NCBI RefSeq assembly: GCF_001414055.1
Contig: NZ_CP013002.1
Coordinates: 1,240,001-1,304,000 of the forward strand
DNA from: Caulobacter henricii
Lineage (GTDB): Bacteria > Pseudomonadota > Alphaproteobacteria > Caulobacterales > Caulobacteraceae
Direction: 5' to 3'
Length of the DNA: 64,000 bases
The notes under the pieces are model-generated. The model made no database searches. It was not told where the DNA came from and worked only from the letters and a program-made list of their open reading frames with translations. Positions 8,946 through 19,521 of this stretch are shown piece after piece. Both the position numbers and the translations under genes were made by a program. Within the stretch, counting starts at the first letter, position 1. Every line of letters starts with the position of its first letter.

Positions 8946-9659
8946 CTATAGCCCGGCGTTCGGCCGGGGGCAAGAGGCCAGAAGTGCGATACAGGCCTGG
9001 GGCACATCGAAAAAGCTGTGGATGATCCGGTCGCCGCCCAGGGTCTCAACAGGCTCTTCCGTATAGCCGAAACTGACCAGCAGGGCGGGAACCTGCGCCC
9101 GATCGGCGGCCAGGGCGTCATTGATGCTGTCCCCGACCATCACCGCGCGGCGGGGATCGCCGCCCACGGCCTTGATGGCCGTCAGGACATGGATCGGGTC
9201 GGGCTTGGCCGCAGGCGACAGGTCAGCGCCGATCACCGCGTCAAAGGCGGATGTCAGGTCCAAGGCGTCCAGCAGGGCGATCGAGAGCTTGGTCAGCTTG
9301 TTGGTGCAGACCACCAGTCGCGCACCGGCGCCGCGCAGTTGGCCGAGAACCTCTACCACGCCGGGGAAGGGCGCGCTCTCCAGGGCGATGCGGTCCAGAT
9401 AGACGGCGATGAAGCGTTGGACGAGTTTCGGCGCTGACTCAGCGTCGAGCGGCTGGCCTGCGGCGGCGAAGCCGCGCTCGAGCAGGGCCCTGGCCCCGCG
9501 ACCGACCATCAGCCGCACGGCATCGAAGGGCAGGGGCGGCAGGCCCTCTTCGGCCAGAATCGTGTTGAGCGCGCCGACCAGATCCGGTGCGGTATCGACG
9601 AGCGTTCCGTCGAGGTCGAAGGCGATCGTGGTGCCGTTCAGGGCTTGAAGGTCATGCAT
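8946..9659 (-). CDS. gph: Phosphoglycolate phosphatase (HAD superfamily)
   Basis: 237 residues from the ATG at 9659, preceded by AAAGG; longer upstream readings would run into the glmU promoter and coding region. HAD motif I is FDLDGTLVDT (nucleophile D15, general acid D17), motif II VVCTNK, and motif III/IV with a Lys followed by MVGDSINDALAAD. The cap domain lies between motifs I and II, as in Gph. It dephosphorylates 2-phosphoglycolate, a product of DNA 3'-end repair or of the oxygenase reaction of RuBisCO. It is divergent from glmU with a 69-base gap. Some related HAD enzymes have other substrates, so the exact name is probable rather than certain. Confidence 0.85.
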   Translation of the reverse strand: MHDLQALNGTTIAFDLDGTLVDTAPDLVGALNTILAEEGLPPLPFDAVRLMVGRGARALLERGFAAAGQPLDAESAPKLVQRFIAVYLDRIALESAPFPGVVEVLGQLRGAGARLVVCTNKLTKLSIALLDALDLTSAFDAVIGADLSPAAKPDPIHVLTAIKAVGGDPRRAVMVGDSINDALAADRAQVPALLVSFGYTEEPVETLGGDRIIHSFFDVPQACIALLASCPRPNAGL

Positions 9660-9728
9660 TGATCTGGCCTTTCGGCTAAACGGCCGCCTAATGCAACTTT
9701 GGTTCGTTCCTAGAGAGTCGCCAGGACC

Positions 9729-11114
9729 ATGACCATATCCGTTCCGAGTCGCCCGCGGGCTTCCGTGATCCTTGCCGCTGGCCAGGGAACCCGGATGAAA
9801 TCCCCCATTCCCAAGGTCCTGCACAAGGTTGCGGGGCGGACCCTGCTGGATCACGCCATCGATGCCGCTGAATCCCTGGGCTGCGCACGGATCGTCGTCG
9901 TGGTCGGGGCCCATAGCCCTGCCGTGGGGGTCCATGCCCGCAAGCGCCTGGGCGAGGCGGCGGTGGTCATCCAGGATCCGCCGATGGGGACCGGCCACGC
10001 CGTCCTGGCGGCCAAGGACGCCCTGGCCGATTTTGACGGCGATGTCGTGGTGACCTTCGCCGACTGTCCACTGGTCACCGCGCCGGTGATCTCGCCCCTG
10101 TTCGACCTCAGGGCGTCAGGGGCCGATGTGGCTGTCCTGGGCTTCGAGGCAGCAGATCCTGGAGCCTATGGCCGACTGATCCTGGCCCCGGGCCATGTGC
10201 TGCTGCGCATCGTCGAGGCCAAGGACGCGGACGACAGTGTCCGTCAGGTCAAGCACTGCAATTCGGGCGTTCTCGCCGCAGACCGGGCCCTGCTGTTCGA
10301 TATTCTGGGTCAGGTCGGCAACGACAATGCCAACAAGGAATACTATCTGACCGACGTCGTCGGCATTGCGCATGGGCGCGAACTGTCGACCCGTGCGGCC
10401 TTTGCGGCCGAGGCTTCAGTGCAGGGCGTCAATTCCCAGGCCGAGCTGGCGGCTGCGGAGGCCGTCTGGCAGAAGCGTCGTCGCCTGGCCCTCATGGTTG
10501 AAGGGGTCACCCTGCCGGCTCCGGACACCGTGCATCTGGCGTGGGACACGCAGATCTCCCCGGGCGTCACGGTGGAGCCTTTCGTCGTCTTCGGTCCTGG
10601 CGTCAGCGTTGCCACCGGTGCGGTGATCAAGGCCTTCAGTCATCTTGAGGGCGCGACCGTGGGCGAAGGGGCCCTGATCGGTCCCTATGCCCGCCTGCGG
10701 CCTGGGGCTGAAATCGGGGCCGAGGCCCACATCGGCAACTTCGTTGAGGTCAAGAAGGTCAAGGTCGGTGCCGGAGCCAAGGCCAACCACCTCAGCTATC
10801 TGGGTGACGGCACGGTGGGCGAGAAGGCCAATATCGGGGCCGGGACGATCTTCTGTAACTATGACGGCTTCGACAAGTTCGAGACCCATGTGGGTGCCGG
10901 GGCCTTTATCGGCTCCAACAGCGCGCTTGTGGCACCGGTACGCATCGGCGATGGGGCGATGACGGGGTCCGGATCGGTGATCACCAAGGATGTGCCCATG
11001 GGGGCCCTGGCCATCGCCCGGAGTGATCAGAAGACCAAGAACGATTGGGCAACGGACTTCCGGGCCGTGAAGCTGGCCAAAAAAGCCAAGGCCGCCAAAA
11101 AGGACAGCAAATGA
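9729..11114 (+). CDS. glmU: Bifunctional N-acetylglucosamine-1-phosphate uridyltransferase / glucosamine-1-phosphate acetyltransferase
   Basis: 461 residues. The N-terminal nucleotidyltransferase half has [20 protein letters not shown] and the later NSGVLAADR region. The C-terminal half is a left-handed beta-helix of hexapeptide repeats ([53 protein letters not shown]). It makes UDP-GlcNAc for peptidoglycan and lipopolysaccharide in two steps: acetylation of GlcN-1-P and then uridylation. Its stop overlaps the rpiA start in ATGA, so the two are translationally coupled. Length and order match the family. Confidence 0.97.
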   Translation: MTISVPSRPRASVILAAGQGTRMKSPIPKVLHKVAGRTLLDHAIDAAESLGCARIVVVVGAHSPAVGVHARKRLGEAAVVIQDPPMGTGHAVLAAKDALADFDGDVVVTFADCPLVTAPVISPLFDLRASGADVAVLGFEAADPGAYGRLILAPGHVLLRIVEAKDADDSVRQVKHCNSGVLAADRALLFDILGQVGNDNANKEYYLTDVVGIAHGRELSTRAAFAAEASVQGVNSQAELAAAEAVWQKRRRLALMVEGVTLPAPDTVHLAWDTQISPGVTVEPFVVFGPGVSVATGAVIKAFSHLEGATVGEGALIGPYARLRPGAEIGAEAHIGNFVEVKKVKVGAGAKANHLSYLGDGTVGEKANIGAGTIFCNYDGFDKFETHVGAGAFIGSNSALVAPVRIGDGAMTGSGSVITKDVPMGALAIARSDQKTKNDWATDFRAVKLAKKAKAAKKDSK

Positions 11115-11791
11115 GCGCGGACGATCAAAAGCGCCAGGCGGGCGAGGCCGCCGCCGAACTGGTTGAAAGTGGCATGGTCGTCGGCCTTGGCACGGGCTCG
11201 ACAGCAGCCTGGTTCGTCAAGGCCCTGGCGGTCCGCAAGCTCCACATTCGCGGCGTTCCGACTTCGGACGCCACGGCCAATCTGGCGCGCGAACTGGGCA
11301 TCTCCCTGGCCGCGCTCGATGACGTGAAGGCGGTCGATCTGACCGTCGACGGTGCAGACGAGATCGGTCCTGGCCTTTCCCTGATCAAGGGCGGCGGCGC
11401 GGCCCTGCTGCGCGAGAAGCTGGTCTGGGAAGCCTCCAGGCGTTGCGTGGTCATTGCTGACGCGGCCAAGCATGTGACCGTGCTGGGCAAGTTTCCCCTT
11501 CCGATCGAGGTGGTTCGCTTTGGCCATGTCCATACGGGGCAGAGGCTGGCCGATATCGCGGCGGAGTTCGAGCTCCCGCCGCCGCGGCTGCGCATGGCTG
11601 ATCGCGGGGTGGTCGTTACCGACGGCGGAAATCTGATCTACGACATGGCCTCCGGACGGATCGATGAGCCGGCGGGCCTGGCGGCAGCCCTGAAGGCCGT
11701 CACCGGCGTCGTTGATCATGGGCTGTTTCTCGACCTCGCGGACGAAGCCCTTCTGGGAACCGATGCGGGCGTGGTGCGCCTGACGCCCTGA
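11111..11791 (+). CDS. rpiA: Ribose-5-phosphate isomerase A
   Basis: 226 residues from the ATG at 11111, which overlaps the glmU stop (ATGA). RpiA signatures are [44 protein letters not shown] (catalytic Asp, Glu and Lys region) and [10 protein letters not shown]. It interconverts ribose-5-phosphate and ribulose-5-phosphate in the pentose phosphate pathway. It sits between glmU and gor in one direction. Gor consumes the NADPH that the oxidative pentose phosphate branch supplies. Confidence 0.97.
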   Translation: MSADDQKRQAGEAAAELVESGMVVGLGTGSTAAWFVKALAVRKLHIRGVPTSDATANLARELGISLAALDDVKAVDLTVDGADEIGPGLSLIKGGGAALLREKLVWEASRRCVVIADAAKHVTVLGKFPLPIEVVRFGHVHTGQRLADIAAEFELPPPRLRMADRGVVVTDGGNLIYDMASGRIDEPAGLAAALKAVTGVVDHGLFLDLADEALLGTDAGVVRLTP

Positions 11792-11837
11792 GCGCCTAGA
11801 TAGAGCGCCTTGTTTTCCCGTTTCTCAGGAGCCAGCG

Positions 11838-13232
11838 ATGGCGGATTATGACTTCGACCTGTTCGTCATCGGTGCCGGTTCCGGTGGCGTCCGTGCGGCT
11901 CGCCTGGCCTCGCTCTCGGGTGCCAAGGTCGCAGTGGCCGAGGAGTACCGGGTCGGCGGCACCTGTGTGATCCGCGGCTGCGTGCCCAAGAAGTTCATGG
12001 TCTATGCCAGCGAGGTCTCGACCCAGCTGAAGACCGCCCAAGGCTATGGCTGGACGATCGGCGACCACGTCTTTGACTGGCCGACCTTCCTTCAGGCCAA
12101 GGACGTCGAGATTGCCCGCCTGTCGGGTATCTATGTCAGCAATCTGCAGAAGGCCGGCGCGCATCTTCTGCACGGCAAGGCGCGGCTGATCGATGCCCAT
12201 ACCGTTGAAGTTCTTCCCAAGGAGGGCAGCCCTGACGCAGGGCGCTACACGGCAGCGAAAATCCTGATTGCGACCGGTGGTCGTCCGGTGAAGCCCGATT
12301 TTCCGGGGGCGGAGCTCGGCATCACCTCGGATGAGGCTTTTCACCTGCCCACCCTGCCCAAGCGGGTGCTGGTCGTCGGTGGCGGCTATATTGCCGTCGA
12401 GTTCGCGGGCATCTTTAACGGCCTGGGCGTTGAGACCACGCTGCTCTACCGCGGGGCCAATATCCTGCGCGGCTTCGATGACGACGTGCGGTCGCATCTG
12501 GCCGAGGAGCTCGAGAAGCGCGGCATCAAGGTGGTTCTGGGGTGTTCGCATGCGCGGATCGAGCAGACCGAGTCCGGTCTGGTCAGCACGCTCAGCAATG
12601 ATCTGCGTTTCGAGACCGATGCCGTGATGTTCGCGACAGGCCGTGAGCCCTATGTGGACGGCCTGGGTCTGGACAAGGCGGGCGTGGCGCTGAACGACAA
12701 GGGCGCGATCGCTGTGGACCGGCACTCCAAGACCAGTGTCGACAGCATCTGGGCGGTTGGTGACGTCACGGACCGGATCAATCTGACGCCGGTCGCAATC
12801 CGCGAGGGCGCGGCCTTCGCCCAGACCGAGTTCTATGACAACCCGACCAGTTTCGATCACGAGCTCGTCGCCTCGGCGGTCTTCTCACAGCCGCCGGTCG
12901 GGGTGGTCGGGATGAGCGAGGCCGAAGCGCGTCACGCCTTCGGCAAGGTCGACATCTATCGATCCGTTTTCCGGGCCATGAAGGTGACCTTTTATGGCGG
13001 CCAGGAGCGCTGCCTGATCAAGTTGGTGGTCAAGCAGGATGACCAGAAGGTGGTCGGCGTACACGTTGTGGGGCCCGACTCGCCCGAGATCATCCAGATG
13101 GCTGCCATTGCCGTGAAGATGGGGGTTACCAAGGCTCAGTGGGATTCCACCTGTGCGGTGCATCCGACCCTGGCGGAGGAGTTGGTCACCCTGAAGGAAA
13201 AGTACGCTCCTGTGGATGTTGGCGCGGGATGA
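11838..13232 (+). CDS. gor: Glutathione-disulfide reductase
   Basis: 464 residues. The FAD-binding GAGSGGVRAARLAS motif precedes the redox-active pair in GGTCVIRGCVPKK (C43 and C48). The second dinucleotide site VVGGGYIAVEFAGIFNGLGV is followed by YRG, whose Arg is typical of NADPH-preferring glutathione reductases. The C-terminal dimer-interface His is in VHPTLAEE. The enzyme keeps glutathione reduced, which matters for the several GST-fold proteins encoded at 24-31 kb. It follows rpiA by 46 bases with CAGGAG before the ATG, and overlaps the next gene by ATGA. Confidence 0.95.
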   Translation: MADYDFDLFVIGAGSGGVRAARLASLSGAKVAVAEEYRVGGTCVIRGCVPKKFMVYASEVSTQLKTAQGYGWTIGDHVFDWPTFLQAKDVEIARLSGIYVSNLQKAGAHLLHGKARLIDAHTVEVLPKEGSPDAGRYTAAKILIATGGRPVKPDFPGAELGITSDEAFHLPTLPKRVLVVGGGYIAVEFAGIFNGLGVETTLLYRGANILRGFDDDVRSHLAEELEKRGIKVVLGCSHARIEQTESGLVSTLSNDLRFETDAVMFATGREPYVDGLGLDKAGVALNDKGAIAVDRHSKTSVDSIWAVGDVTDRINLTPVAIREGAAFAQTEFYDNPTSFDHELVASAVFSQPPVGVVGMSEAEARHAFGKVDIYRSVFRAMKVTFYGGQERCLIKLVVKQDDQKVVGVHVVGPDSPEIIQMAAIAVKMGVTKAQWDSTCAVHPTLAEELVTLKEKYAPVDVGAG

Positions 13233-14428
13233 GGCCTGTCGCCGGCGCGGAGCGAAAAACGACCTGGCTTTGCGCTGTCGCGGTGTTCACCATCGCGCTG
13301 GTTCCGCTCGTCGGTTATCTCGCGCCGCTGGGCTTTGCCCCTCTCCTGGCCCTGTGTGGACTGCTGGCCATACCGGGTCTGGCGCGTCCCCGGCCGGCTT
13401 CGCCTCCGGCCATGGCGCTATTGGTTCTGGTAATCTGGGCGCTTGTCAGCCTGGCCTGGAGTCCGGGGGCACCGAATCCGGGCGATCTGAAGGACGGTGA
13501 CGCCCTTGAGTCCGTCACGGGTTTGAAGCTGCTGTTTCAGCTGGCGCTCTACGGATCGGCCATCGCGGCCTTGCGCGGACTATCCGAACCGTCCGCGCGT
13601 CGCGTCGCAACCGTTCTGGCCATTGGCGTTCTGGCCCTGGCCCTGTTGGTCGCCCTGGACGGAATTAGTGGCGCGTCCTTCTACCAGTGGCTGAGGACGG
13701 TCATCCACGATCCGATCCGCCCTGACCTGGCTGTGGTGAAGGTGTCGATCGCCACCTATGCCCTGGCATTGCTGTTCTGGCCGACGGCCCGGATCATGAG
13801 CGGTCGGGGCTGGACACCCGCAGCCTTTGTTCTCCTGGGCGCTGTGATCATCGGGTCACTGGCGCTGAGTGCAGATGCCAGCTGGGCGGCTCTGGTCTTT
13901 GGTTTCGTAGCCTTCGGCGCGGTCAAGCTTTACGGCAAGATGGCCGCTAGACTGCTGGTCCCCGCCGTCGCCGCGCCATTCGTGCTCGGACCGGTGATGC
14001 TGTTGTGGGGCGTGCATTCCGGACTGGTGAACTGGCTGCATCGCCATGTGCCAAGATCCTGGGACGCCCGGCTGGATATCTGGGCCTTCACGGCCGATCA
14101 TGTTCAGACCCACGCCATTCGGGGATGGGGACTTGACGCAAGCCGGACCTTCGGCGCCGCCATTCCGTTGCATACCCACAATGCTTCCATGCAGCTCTGG
14201 CTTGAGCTCGGCGCAATCGGCGCGGCCCTCGGCGGGATTTTCTTCAGCTGGGTTGCCTATCGCATTGTCGGCCTGACCGAAGAGTCACGCGAGGATGGGG
14301 CGATCGCCGCCGGCGCTCTGGTCACCTATCTGACCATCGGCGGCCTGAGTTTCGGTGTCTGGCAGGAGTGGTGGCTGGCGCTCGGGGCATTGACGGTCAT
14401 CGCTTTCGATATCTCGCGCAAGGATTGA
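13229..14428 (+). CDS. O-antigen ligase/polymerase-like membrane protein
   Basis: 399 residues from the ATG at 13229 that overlaps the gor stop. About ten to twelve hydrophobic helices are separated by short loops. A long periplasmic loop ends in DARLDIWAFTADHV followed by the HTHNASMQLWLELGAIGA stretch. That His-Asn motif before a helix is characteristic of the WaaL/Wzy (O-antigen ligase) domain. It probably transfers or polymerises a cell-surface polysaccharide in the inner membrane. No polysaccharide genes adjoin it, so the sugar substrate is unknown. Confidence 0.8.
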   Translation: MRPVAGAERKTTWLCAVAVFTIALVPLVGYLAPLGFAPLLALCGLLAIPGLARPRPASPPAMALLVLVIWALVSLAWSPGAPNPGDLKDGDALESVTGLKLLFQLALYGSAIAALRGLSEPSARRVATVLAIGVLALALLVALDGISGASFYQWLRTVIHDPIRPDLAVVKVSIATYALALLFWPTARIMSGRGWTPAAFVLLGAVIIGSLALSADASWAALVFGFVAFGAVKLYGKMAARLLVPAVAAPFVLGPVMLLWGVHSGLVNWLHRHVPRSWDARLDIWAFTADHVQTHAIRGWGLDASRTFGAAIPLHTHNASMQLWLELGAIGAALGGIFFSWVAYRIVGLTEESREDGAIAAGALVTYLTIGGLSFGVWQEWWLALGALTVIAFDISRKD

Positions 14429-14556
14429 AGCTGTCGCGCCAGAGGTCAGGATGAACTTTCCTCCCTCTCGTCAAAAAGCGCCGATCTGCCGCATGATTTT
14501 GCCTTTTCCCTGCAGCTGCGGTAAAAGCCGCTCCCTTTGAAGTTATAGAGCCAGTC

Positions 14557-15936
14557 ATGACCTCGCGTTGGACCCCCGCCACCTGGAGAGCAAAACCCGC
14601 CAAGCACATCCCGTCCGACTATCCGGATGCGGGCGCAGTGGAACGGGTCGAGCAGACGCTTCGCCAGATGCCGCCGCTGGTCTTTGCGGGAGAGGCGCGC
14701 CGCCTGAAGAGCCTGCTGGGCGACGTGGCCGAGGGGCGAGCCTTTTTGCTGCAAGGCGGTGACTGCGCCGAGAGCTTCAAGGAGTTCCACGCCGACAACA
14801 TCCGCGACACCTTCCGCCTGATCCTGCAGATGGCGGTGGTCCTGACCTTCGCGGGCGGCAAGCCGGTGGTGAAGGTGGGACGGATCGCGGGCCAGTTTGC
14901 CAAGCCGCGCTCAGAGCCAATCGAGACCATCGGCGACGTAACCCTGCCGTCCTATCGCGGCGACAACATCAACGGCATGGACTTCACGGCCGAAGAACGC
15001 GCGCCCGATCCCGATCGTTTGCTGAAGGCCTATGGCCAATCGGCCTCGACCCTGAACCTGCTGCGCGCCTTCGCCAATGGCGGCTATGCCGACCTGCACA
15101 ATATCCACCGCTGGACCCTGGGCTTTGTCGGCGACAGTCCTCAGGGCGCGCGCTATCGCGAGCTGAGCGAGAAGATCAGCGAGAGCCTGGCCTTCATGGC
15201 CGCCATCGGCGTGACGCCGGAAAGCCATCCCGGACTGCATCAGGTCGAGTTCTTCACCAGCCATGAGGCCCTGCTGCTGGGCTTCGAGGAAGCCATGACC
15301 CGCGTCGATTCCACCTCGGGCGATTGGTACGACACCAGCGCGCACCTGCTGTGGATCGGCGAACGCACCCGTCAGCTCGACGGCGCGCACATCGAGTTCA
15401 TGCGCGGCGTCAAGAACCCGATTGGCCTCAAGTGCGGCCCGACCATGGAAGGCGATGATCTTCTGCGTCTGATCGACGTGCTGAACCCGCACAACGAGCC
15501 GGGCCGCCTGACGCTGTACGGCCGCTTCGGATCGGACAAGATCGCCGACCGGCTGCCGCGTCTGATGAAGGCGACCAAGGCTGCGGGCCGTTCGGTGGTC
15601 TGGGCCACCGATCCGATGCACGGCAACACGCTGAAAGCCTCGACGGGCTACAAGACCCGGCCGTTCGACCGTATCCTTTCGGAGGTGAAGTCGTTCGTCG
15701 AGATCGCCAATGCCGAGGGCGTCCACCCCGGTGGCGTTCACCTGGAGATGACCGGTCAGAACGTTACCGAGTGCCTTGGCGGCGCGCGGGCGGTGGGGGA
15801 GGGCGATCTCGCCGACCGCTACCACACCCACTGTGATCCGCGCCTGAATGGCGAACAGGCGCTCGAACTGGCCTTCCTGGTCGCCGAGAAGCTGAAAACC
15901 GCGCGGGACGACCAACGCAGCCGCGCCACGGCCTGA
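14557..15936 (+). CDS. aroG: 3-deoxy-7-phosphoheptulonate synthase, class II
   Basis: 459 residues collinear with plant/Mycobacterium-type class II DAHP synthases. Visible are [14 protein letters not shown] (metal-ligand Cys), [72 protein letters not shown], and [18 protein letters not shown] with HTHCDPRLN near the end. It condenses phosphoenolpyruvate and erythrose-4-phosphate, the first step of aromatic amino acid synthesis. It stands alone, with 128 bases before it and its own probable promoter. Class II enzymes carry various symbols; aroG is used loosely here. Confidence 0.95.
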   Translation: MTSRWTPATWRAKPAKHIPSDYPDAGAVERVEQTLRQMPPLVFAGEARRLKSLLGDVAEGRAFLLQGGDCAESFKEFHADNIRDTFRLILQMAVVLTFAGGKPVVKVGRIAGQFAKPRSEPIETIGDVTLPSYRGDNINGMDFTAEERAPDPDRLLKAYGQSASTLNLLRAFANGGYADLHNIHRWTLGFVGDSPQGARYRELSEKISESLAFMAAIGVTPESHPGLHQVEFFTSHEALLLGFEEAMTRVDSTSGDWYDTSAHLLWIGERTRQLDGAHIEFMRGVKNPIGLKCGPTMEGDDLLRLIDVLNPHNEPGRLTLYGRFGSDKIADRLPRLMKATKAAGRSVVWATDPMHGNTLKASTGYKTRPFDRILSEVKSFVEIANAEGVHPGGVHLEMTGQNVTECLGGARAVGEGDLADRYHTHCDPRLNGEQALELAFLVAEKLKTARDDQRSRATA

Positions 15937-16010
15937 CGCAAAACCTGTCCCGACTGGCGCAGGATCTGTCACGGGTATAGCCTCCTCCTCAGTGGAGGAG
16001 GCGACGCGAC

Positions 16011-16925
16011 ATGATGGATTCAACCATCACTCGCAGAGGTCTTGCGGGTCTGGCGGCGGCCATGGTCGCCGCTCCCGCCCTGGCGCTTGAACCCAATACA
16101 CCCCAGGCCTCAAGCGGTGAGCCGCTGCGCTATCTGGACCCGGCCCGCCGGCTGACGGTGCAGGTCATGCTGAACGGGCAGGGCCCTTTTCACATGATGG
16201 TTGATACCGGGGCGAACAGTTCGGTGATCTCGATTGAGACGGCCGACCGGCTGGGTCTCGCGCGAGGCGTGCCGGTGGAAATGCATGGCATTGCCGGGGT
16301 CCAGACCGTCGATACGGTGGTCATTGATACCCTGCAGATGGGCCGGCGAGTACGGCGGCAGATGACGGTCTCAATCGTTGCAGAGCGTCATCTGGGCGCG
16401 GCAGGCCTGCTGGGCCTCGACTGGCTGGGCGCCAGCAATCTGATGCTCAACTATGGCCAGCGCCGGATGGCCGTCGGCGAACCCTTGCCCTTGCCGGATG
16501 ACCGCACGGTCGTGGTCAAGACCCGGACCCGCAGTGGCCTGACCCTGATTGATGCGTCCATGCCCAGCCAGAAACTGGTCGCCTTGCTGGACAGTGGATC
16601 GACGACCACGGTCGGCAATCTGGCCCTGTTAAGGGCGGCCCAGGCCCGTAGGGCCATCCTGGGTGCCGTCTATGACATCGAATTGCTTAGCGCCACCGGA
16701 CAGACCCTGCCTGGACGCCTGGCCGTCCTGAGCCGCCTGACCCTGGGCAAGATGACCCTGATCAATGTGCCCGTGGTCGTGGCCGCCGTGCACACCTTTG
16801 ACTACTGGGGGCTCAGTGACGAGCCGGCCATTCTGATCGGTTCGGACATCCTGCAGAAGTTCGAAACCGTGGCCCTGGATTTCAAGCGCCGCGAGGTTCG
16901 GTTCAAGATCGCCGACCGCGGCTGA
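16011..16925 (+). CDS. Exported retropepsin-like aspartic protease
   Basis: 304 residues. The start is a double ATG at 16011/16014 behind GGAGGAGG. The N-terminus TRRGLAGLAAAMVAAPALAL is a signal with adjacent arginines. Two aspartic protease active-site motifs lie in one chain: MMVDTGANSSVIS (D65) and ALLDSGSTTTVG (D194). Each is followed by hydrophobic-Gly strands typical of the clan AA fold (VVIDTLQMG, GLLGLDWL). A bilobal single-chain enzyme in the periplasm is inferred. The substrate is unknown; 'aspartyl protease family' is the safest label. Confidence 0.85.
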   Translation: MMDSTITRRGLAGLAAAMVAAPALALEPNTPQASSGEPLRYLDPARRLTVQVMLNGQGPFHMMVDTGANSSVISIETADRLGLARGVPVEMHGIAGVQTVDTVVIDTLQMGRRVRRQMTVSIVAERHLGAAGLLGLDWLGASNLMLNYGQRRMAVGEPLPLPDDRTVVVKTRTRSGLTLIDASMPSQKLVALLDSGSTTTVGNLALLRAAQARRAILGAVYDIELLSATGQTLPGRLAVLSRLTLGKMTLINVPVVVAAVHTFDYWGLSDEPAILIGSDILQKFETVALDFKRREVRFKIADRG

Positions 16926-17028
16926 GGTCGGATTTGTCCTGCCAGGAATGAAAGGCGCGTGGTCCGCTACGGTGCGGCTTGACCGGTCGCGCGGCGCTCT
17001 CCAATGGTTGTTTGAATGGAGGGCACTG

Positions 17029-18819
17029 ATGCGTTTGCAGGCTAGGTTTAAGCGTGAGTGGCTGTTCCTGAAAGGGATGCTGCGCACCCTCAAGCGCGTG
17101 AAGTCCATTACACCGGACAGCGAAAACCTGATCTGTGACGATCTCGAAGCTGCGGTCGATCGCTGGTCCTCCAGCCGGGCGATCACCTTTGAAGGCAAGA
17201 CGATCAGCTATGCCGAGCTGGATGCCATGGCCAACCGCTATGCGCACTGGGCCAAGGGGCAGAGCATCACGCGTGGCCAGACCGTGGCGCTGTTCATGCC
17301 CAACCGGCTGGAATATCTGGCGATCTGGTATGGCCTCTCCAAGGTCGGGGTGGCGACGGCCCTGATCAACAATCAGTTGACCGGCCCGGCCCTGGCCCAT
17401 TGTCTGAACATCTCCCAGGCCCTGCACTGCATCGTCGATCCCGAAACCTCGCCCTGTTTCGAGCAGGTCAAGGATGGTCTGGGCCGCCATGTGCAGCAAT
17501 GGATTCTGGGGGCAGCGCAGGGCGACCAGCGCGATCTCCTCAACGCCCTCAAGAGCTGTAGCCAGTTGCGGCCGGACCGCGAGGCGGCCCGGGGTGGGCT
17601 GACCGCCAAGGATACCGCCCTCTACATCTTCACGAGCGGCACAACCGGTCTGCCCAAGGCCGCGCGCATCAATCACATGCGGGTGCAGCTCTACATGCGC
17701 GGCTTCGCCGGTTCGACCGATGCGCGTCATACCGATCGCATCTATGTGACCCTGCCGCTCTACCATGCGACCGGTGGCCTCTGCGCCATGGGAGCCGGAC
17801 TGCTGAATGGCGGATCGATTGTTCTTCGCAAGAAGTTCTCGGCGACCTACTTCTGGAGCGATATCCGCGCCGAAAACTGCACCATGTTCGTCTATATCGG
17901 CGAACTGTGCCGCTATCTGGCCAATCAGCCGGTCAGCGACAGTGATCGCGACCACAAGATTCGCCTGATCTTCGGCAATGGTCTGCGTCCTGATGTCTGG
18001 GACGACATGATGGATCGCTTCAAGGTCGGCGGCGTGCTGGAGTTTTACGGAGCGACCGAAGGCAATGTGTCCTTCTTCAACTTCGATGGTCGTCGCGGCG
18101 CGATCGGGCGTCTTCCCGGCTATCTGAAGGGCAAGTTCAACACCCGCATCGTCAAGTTTGACGTTGAAAATGAGATGCCGATCCGGGGACCCGACGGCTG
18201 TTGCATCGAATGTGCGCCTGGCGACGTGGGCGAATGTATCGGCCAGATCGCCAATGACGCCCGATCCAACTTCACAGGTTACGCCGACAAGGCCGCGACC
18301 GAAAAGAAGGTCCTTCACGACGTCTTCGCCAAGGGCGACGCCTGGTTTCGGACCGGCGACCTGATGCGGACGGATAGTGACGGCTACATCTATTTCGTTG
18401 ACCGGATCGGCGACACCTTCCGCTGGAAAGGCGAGAATGTCGCCACGAGTGAAGTGGCCGAGCGTCTGGCCGGGGTGACCGGCGTGCTTGAAGTGAATGT
18501 CTATGGCGTCAAGATCGGCGAACTGGACGGCAAGGCGGGCATGGCGTCTCTGGTCGTGGGCCCGGACTTCGAGATCGCAACCCTGGCCGAGCATGTCGAC
18601 CGGGAACTGCCGACCTATGCCCGACCGATCTTCGTGCGCCTGCAGCGCGAGATCGAGACGACCGGCACCTTCAAGTATCGCAAGATCGATCTGGTGACGG
18701 ATGGCTTCGATCCGACCCGGACCAAGGACCCGCTGTATTTCCGCGACCCGGTGAAGGGCTATGTGAAGATCACCAAGGCCGTCTTCACCAAGGTCATGGC
18801 AGGCGGCTACAAGCTCTGA
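17029..18819 (+). CDS. Long-chain acyl-CoA synthetase (FATP-type AMP-binding enzyme)
   Basis: 596 residues from the ATG at 17029, chosen because GGAGGG at 17018-17023 is 5 bases upstream; the frame is open back to an ATG at 16948. The adenylation motif is YIFTSGTTGLPKAARINHMR. Later motifs are EFYGATEGNVSFF, GDLMRTDSDGYIYFVDRIGDTFRWKGENV and a C-terminal TGTFKYRKIDL region with the catalytic Lys. The arrangement matches the fatty-acid-transport-protein branch of acyl-CoA synthetases. It would activate imported long or very long chain acids. No beta-oxidation partner is adjacent. Confidence 0.88.
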   Translation: MRLQARFKREWLFLKGMLRTLKRVKSITPDSENLICDDLEAAVDRWSSSRAITFEGKTISYAELDAMANRYAHWAKGQSITRGQTVALFMPNRLEYLAIWYGLSKVGVATALINNQLTGPALAHCLNISQALHCIVDPETSPCFEQVKDGLGRHVQQWILGAAQGDQRDLLNALKSCSQLRPDREAARGGLTAKDTALYIFTSGTTGLPKAARINHMRVQLYMRGFAGSTDARHTDRIYVTLPLYHATGGLCAMGAGLLNGGSIVLRKKFSATYFWSDIRAENCTMFVYIGELCRYLANQPVSDSDRDHKIRLIFGNGLRPDVWDDMMDRFKVGGVLEFYGATEGNVSFFNFDGRRGAIGRLPGYLKGKFNTRIVKFDVENEMPIRGPDGCCIECAPGDVGECIGQIANDARSNFTGYADKAATEKKVLHDVFAKGDAWFRTGDLMRTDSDGYIYFVDRIGDTFRWKGENVATSEVAERLAGVTGVLEVNVYGVKIGELDGKAGMASLVVGPDFEIATLAEHVDRELPTYARPIFVRLQREIETTGTFKYRKIDLVTDGFDPTRTKDPLYFRDPVKGYVKITKAVFTKVMAGGYKL

Positions 18820-18888
18820 AAAAGAACTTTACGATTCAAAGTTGATGCGGTATTGCTGCCTCATCAAACTTGAGCGGAGTGCTTTGCC

Positions 18889-19512
18889 GTGACCGAAGAA
18901 ATGAAGGCCATACGCGACGACATCGCGTTCATGCGCGCCTTGGCCGAGGAAGGGCGTCAGGCGCCGCTGCTGGGCGGATCCATGCTCGTTTCGGCGGGTG
19001 CGATCTTTGGAACAGCCAGCCTCATCCAGTGGGCTGTCCTGTCCCAGGTCCTCAGGATGCCGTCTCAGGTCCTGGCCGTGGTCTGGATCGCGGCCTTTAT
19101 CCTGCACATGATCATGATCTTCGTGCTCAAGCGCGGCATGGGTGAACGCCCCGGAGCCGGGTCTTCGGGCAATCGCGCCATGCGCAATGCCTGGATGGGC
19201 GTGGGTTGGGGCTGTTTCGTGATCTTCACGGCCCTGGCCGTGGCCAGCTGGAAAACCCGCGATATCAATCTGATCAACTTCTCGCCGTCGATCGTCCTGG
19301 CACTCTACGGCGGGGCCTGGTCCGTGGCCGCAGCAATGTCGCAGGCGACCTGGCTGAGGTTTGTCGCAGTGGCGTCGTTTGCGGGTTCCATCGCCATGGC
19401 AATGCTGATGGGCAATTCGTGGGCCTGGCTGGGCTATGCGGGGGCGCTCTATCTGCTCGCCATGGTTCCCGGCCTGATCCTGATGCGCCAAGAACCCTCG
19501 GACACTATCTAG
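18889..19512 (+). CDS. Membrane protein paired with a small regulator
   Basis: 207 residues from a GTG at 18889 with GGAG 9 bases before it. A charged N-terminal segment (TEEMKAIRDDIAFMRALAEEG) is followed by about six hydrophobic helices such as GGSMLVSAGAIFGTASLIQWAV and VVWIAAFILHMIMIFVL. No catalytic motif is seen. The next gene, 9 bases downstream, is a winged-helix regulator of the type often found beside such membrane proteins, so the two probably form one unit. Function unknown. Confidence 0.75.
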   Translation: MTEEMKAIRDDIAFMRALAEEGRQAPLLGGSMLVSAGAIFGTASLIQWAVLSQVLRMPSQVLAVVWIAAFILHMIMIFVLKRGMGERPGAGSSGNRAMRNAWMGVGWGCFVIFTALAVASWKTRDINLINFSPSIVLALYGGAWSVAAAMSQATWLRFVAVASFAGSIAMAMLMGNSWAWLGYAGALYLLAMVPGLILMRQEPSDTI

Positions 19513-19521
19513 GTCAGCCCG

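Noticed and set aside
16903..18594. A 563-residue antisense frame over the acyl-CoA synthetase
   Set aside because: The sense frame has all AMP-binding motifs and a ribosome binding site. The antisense product has no domain.
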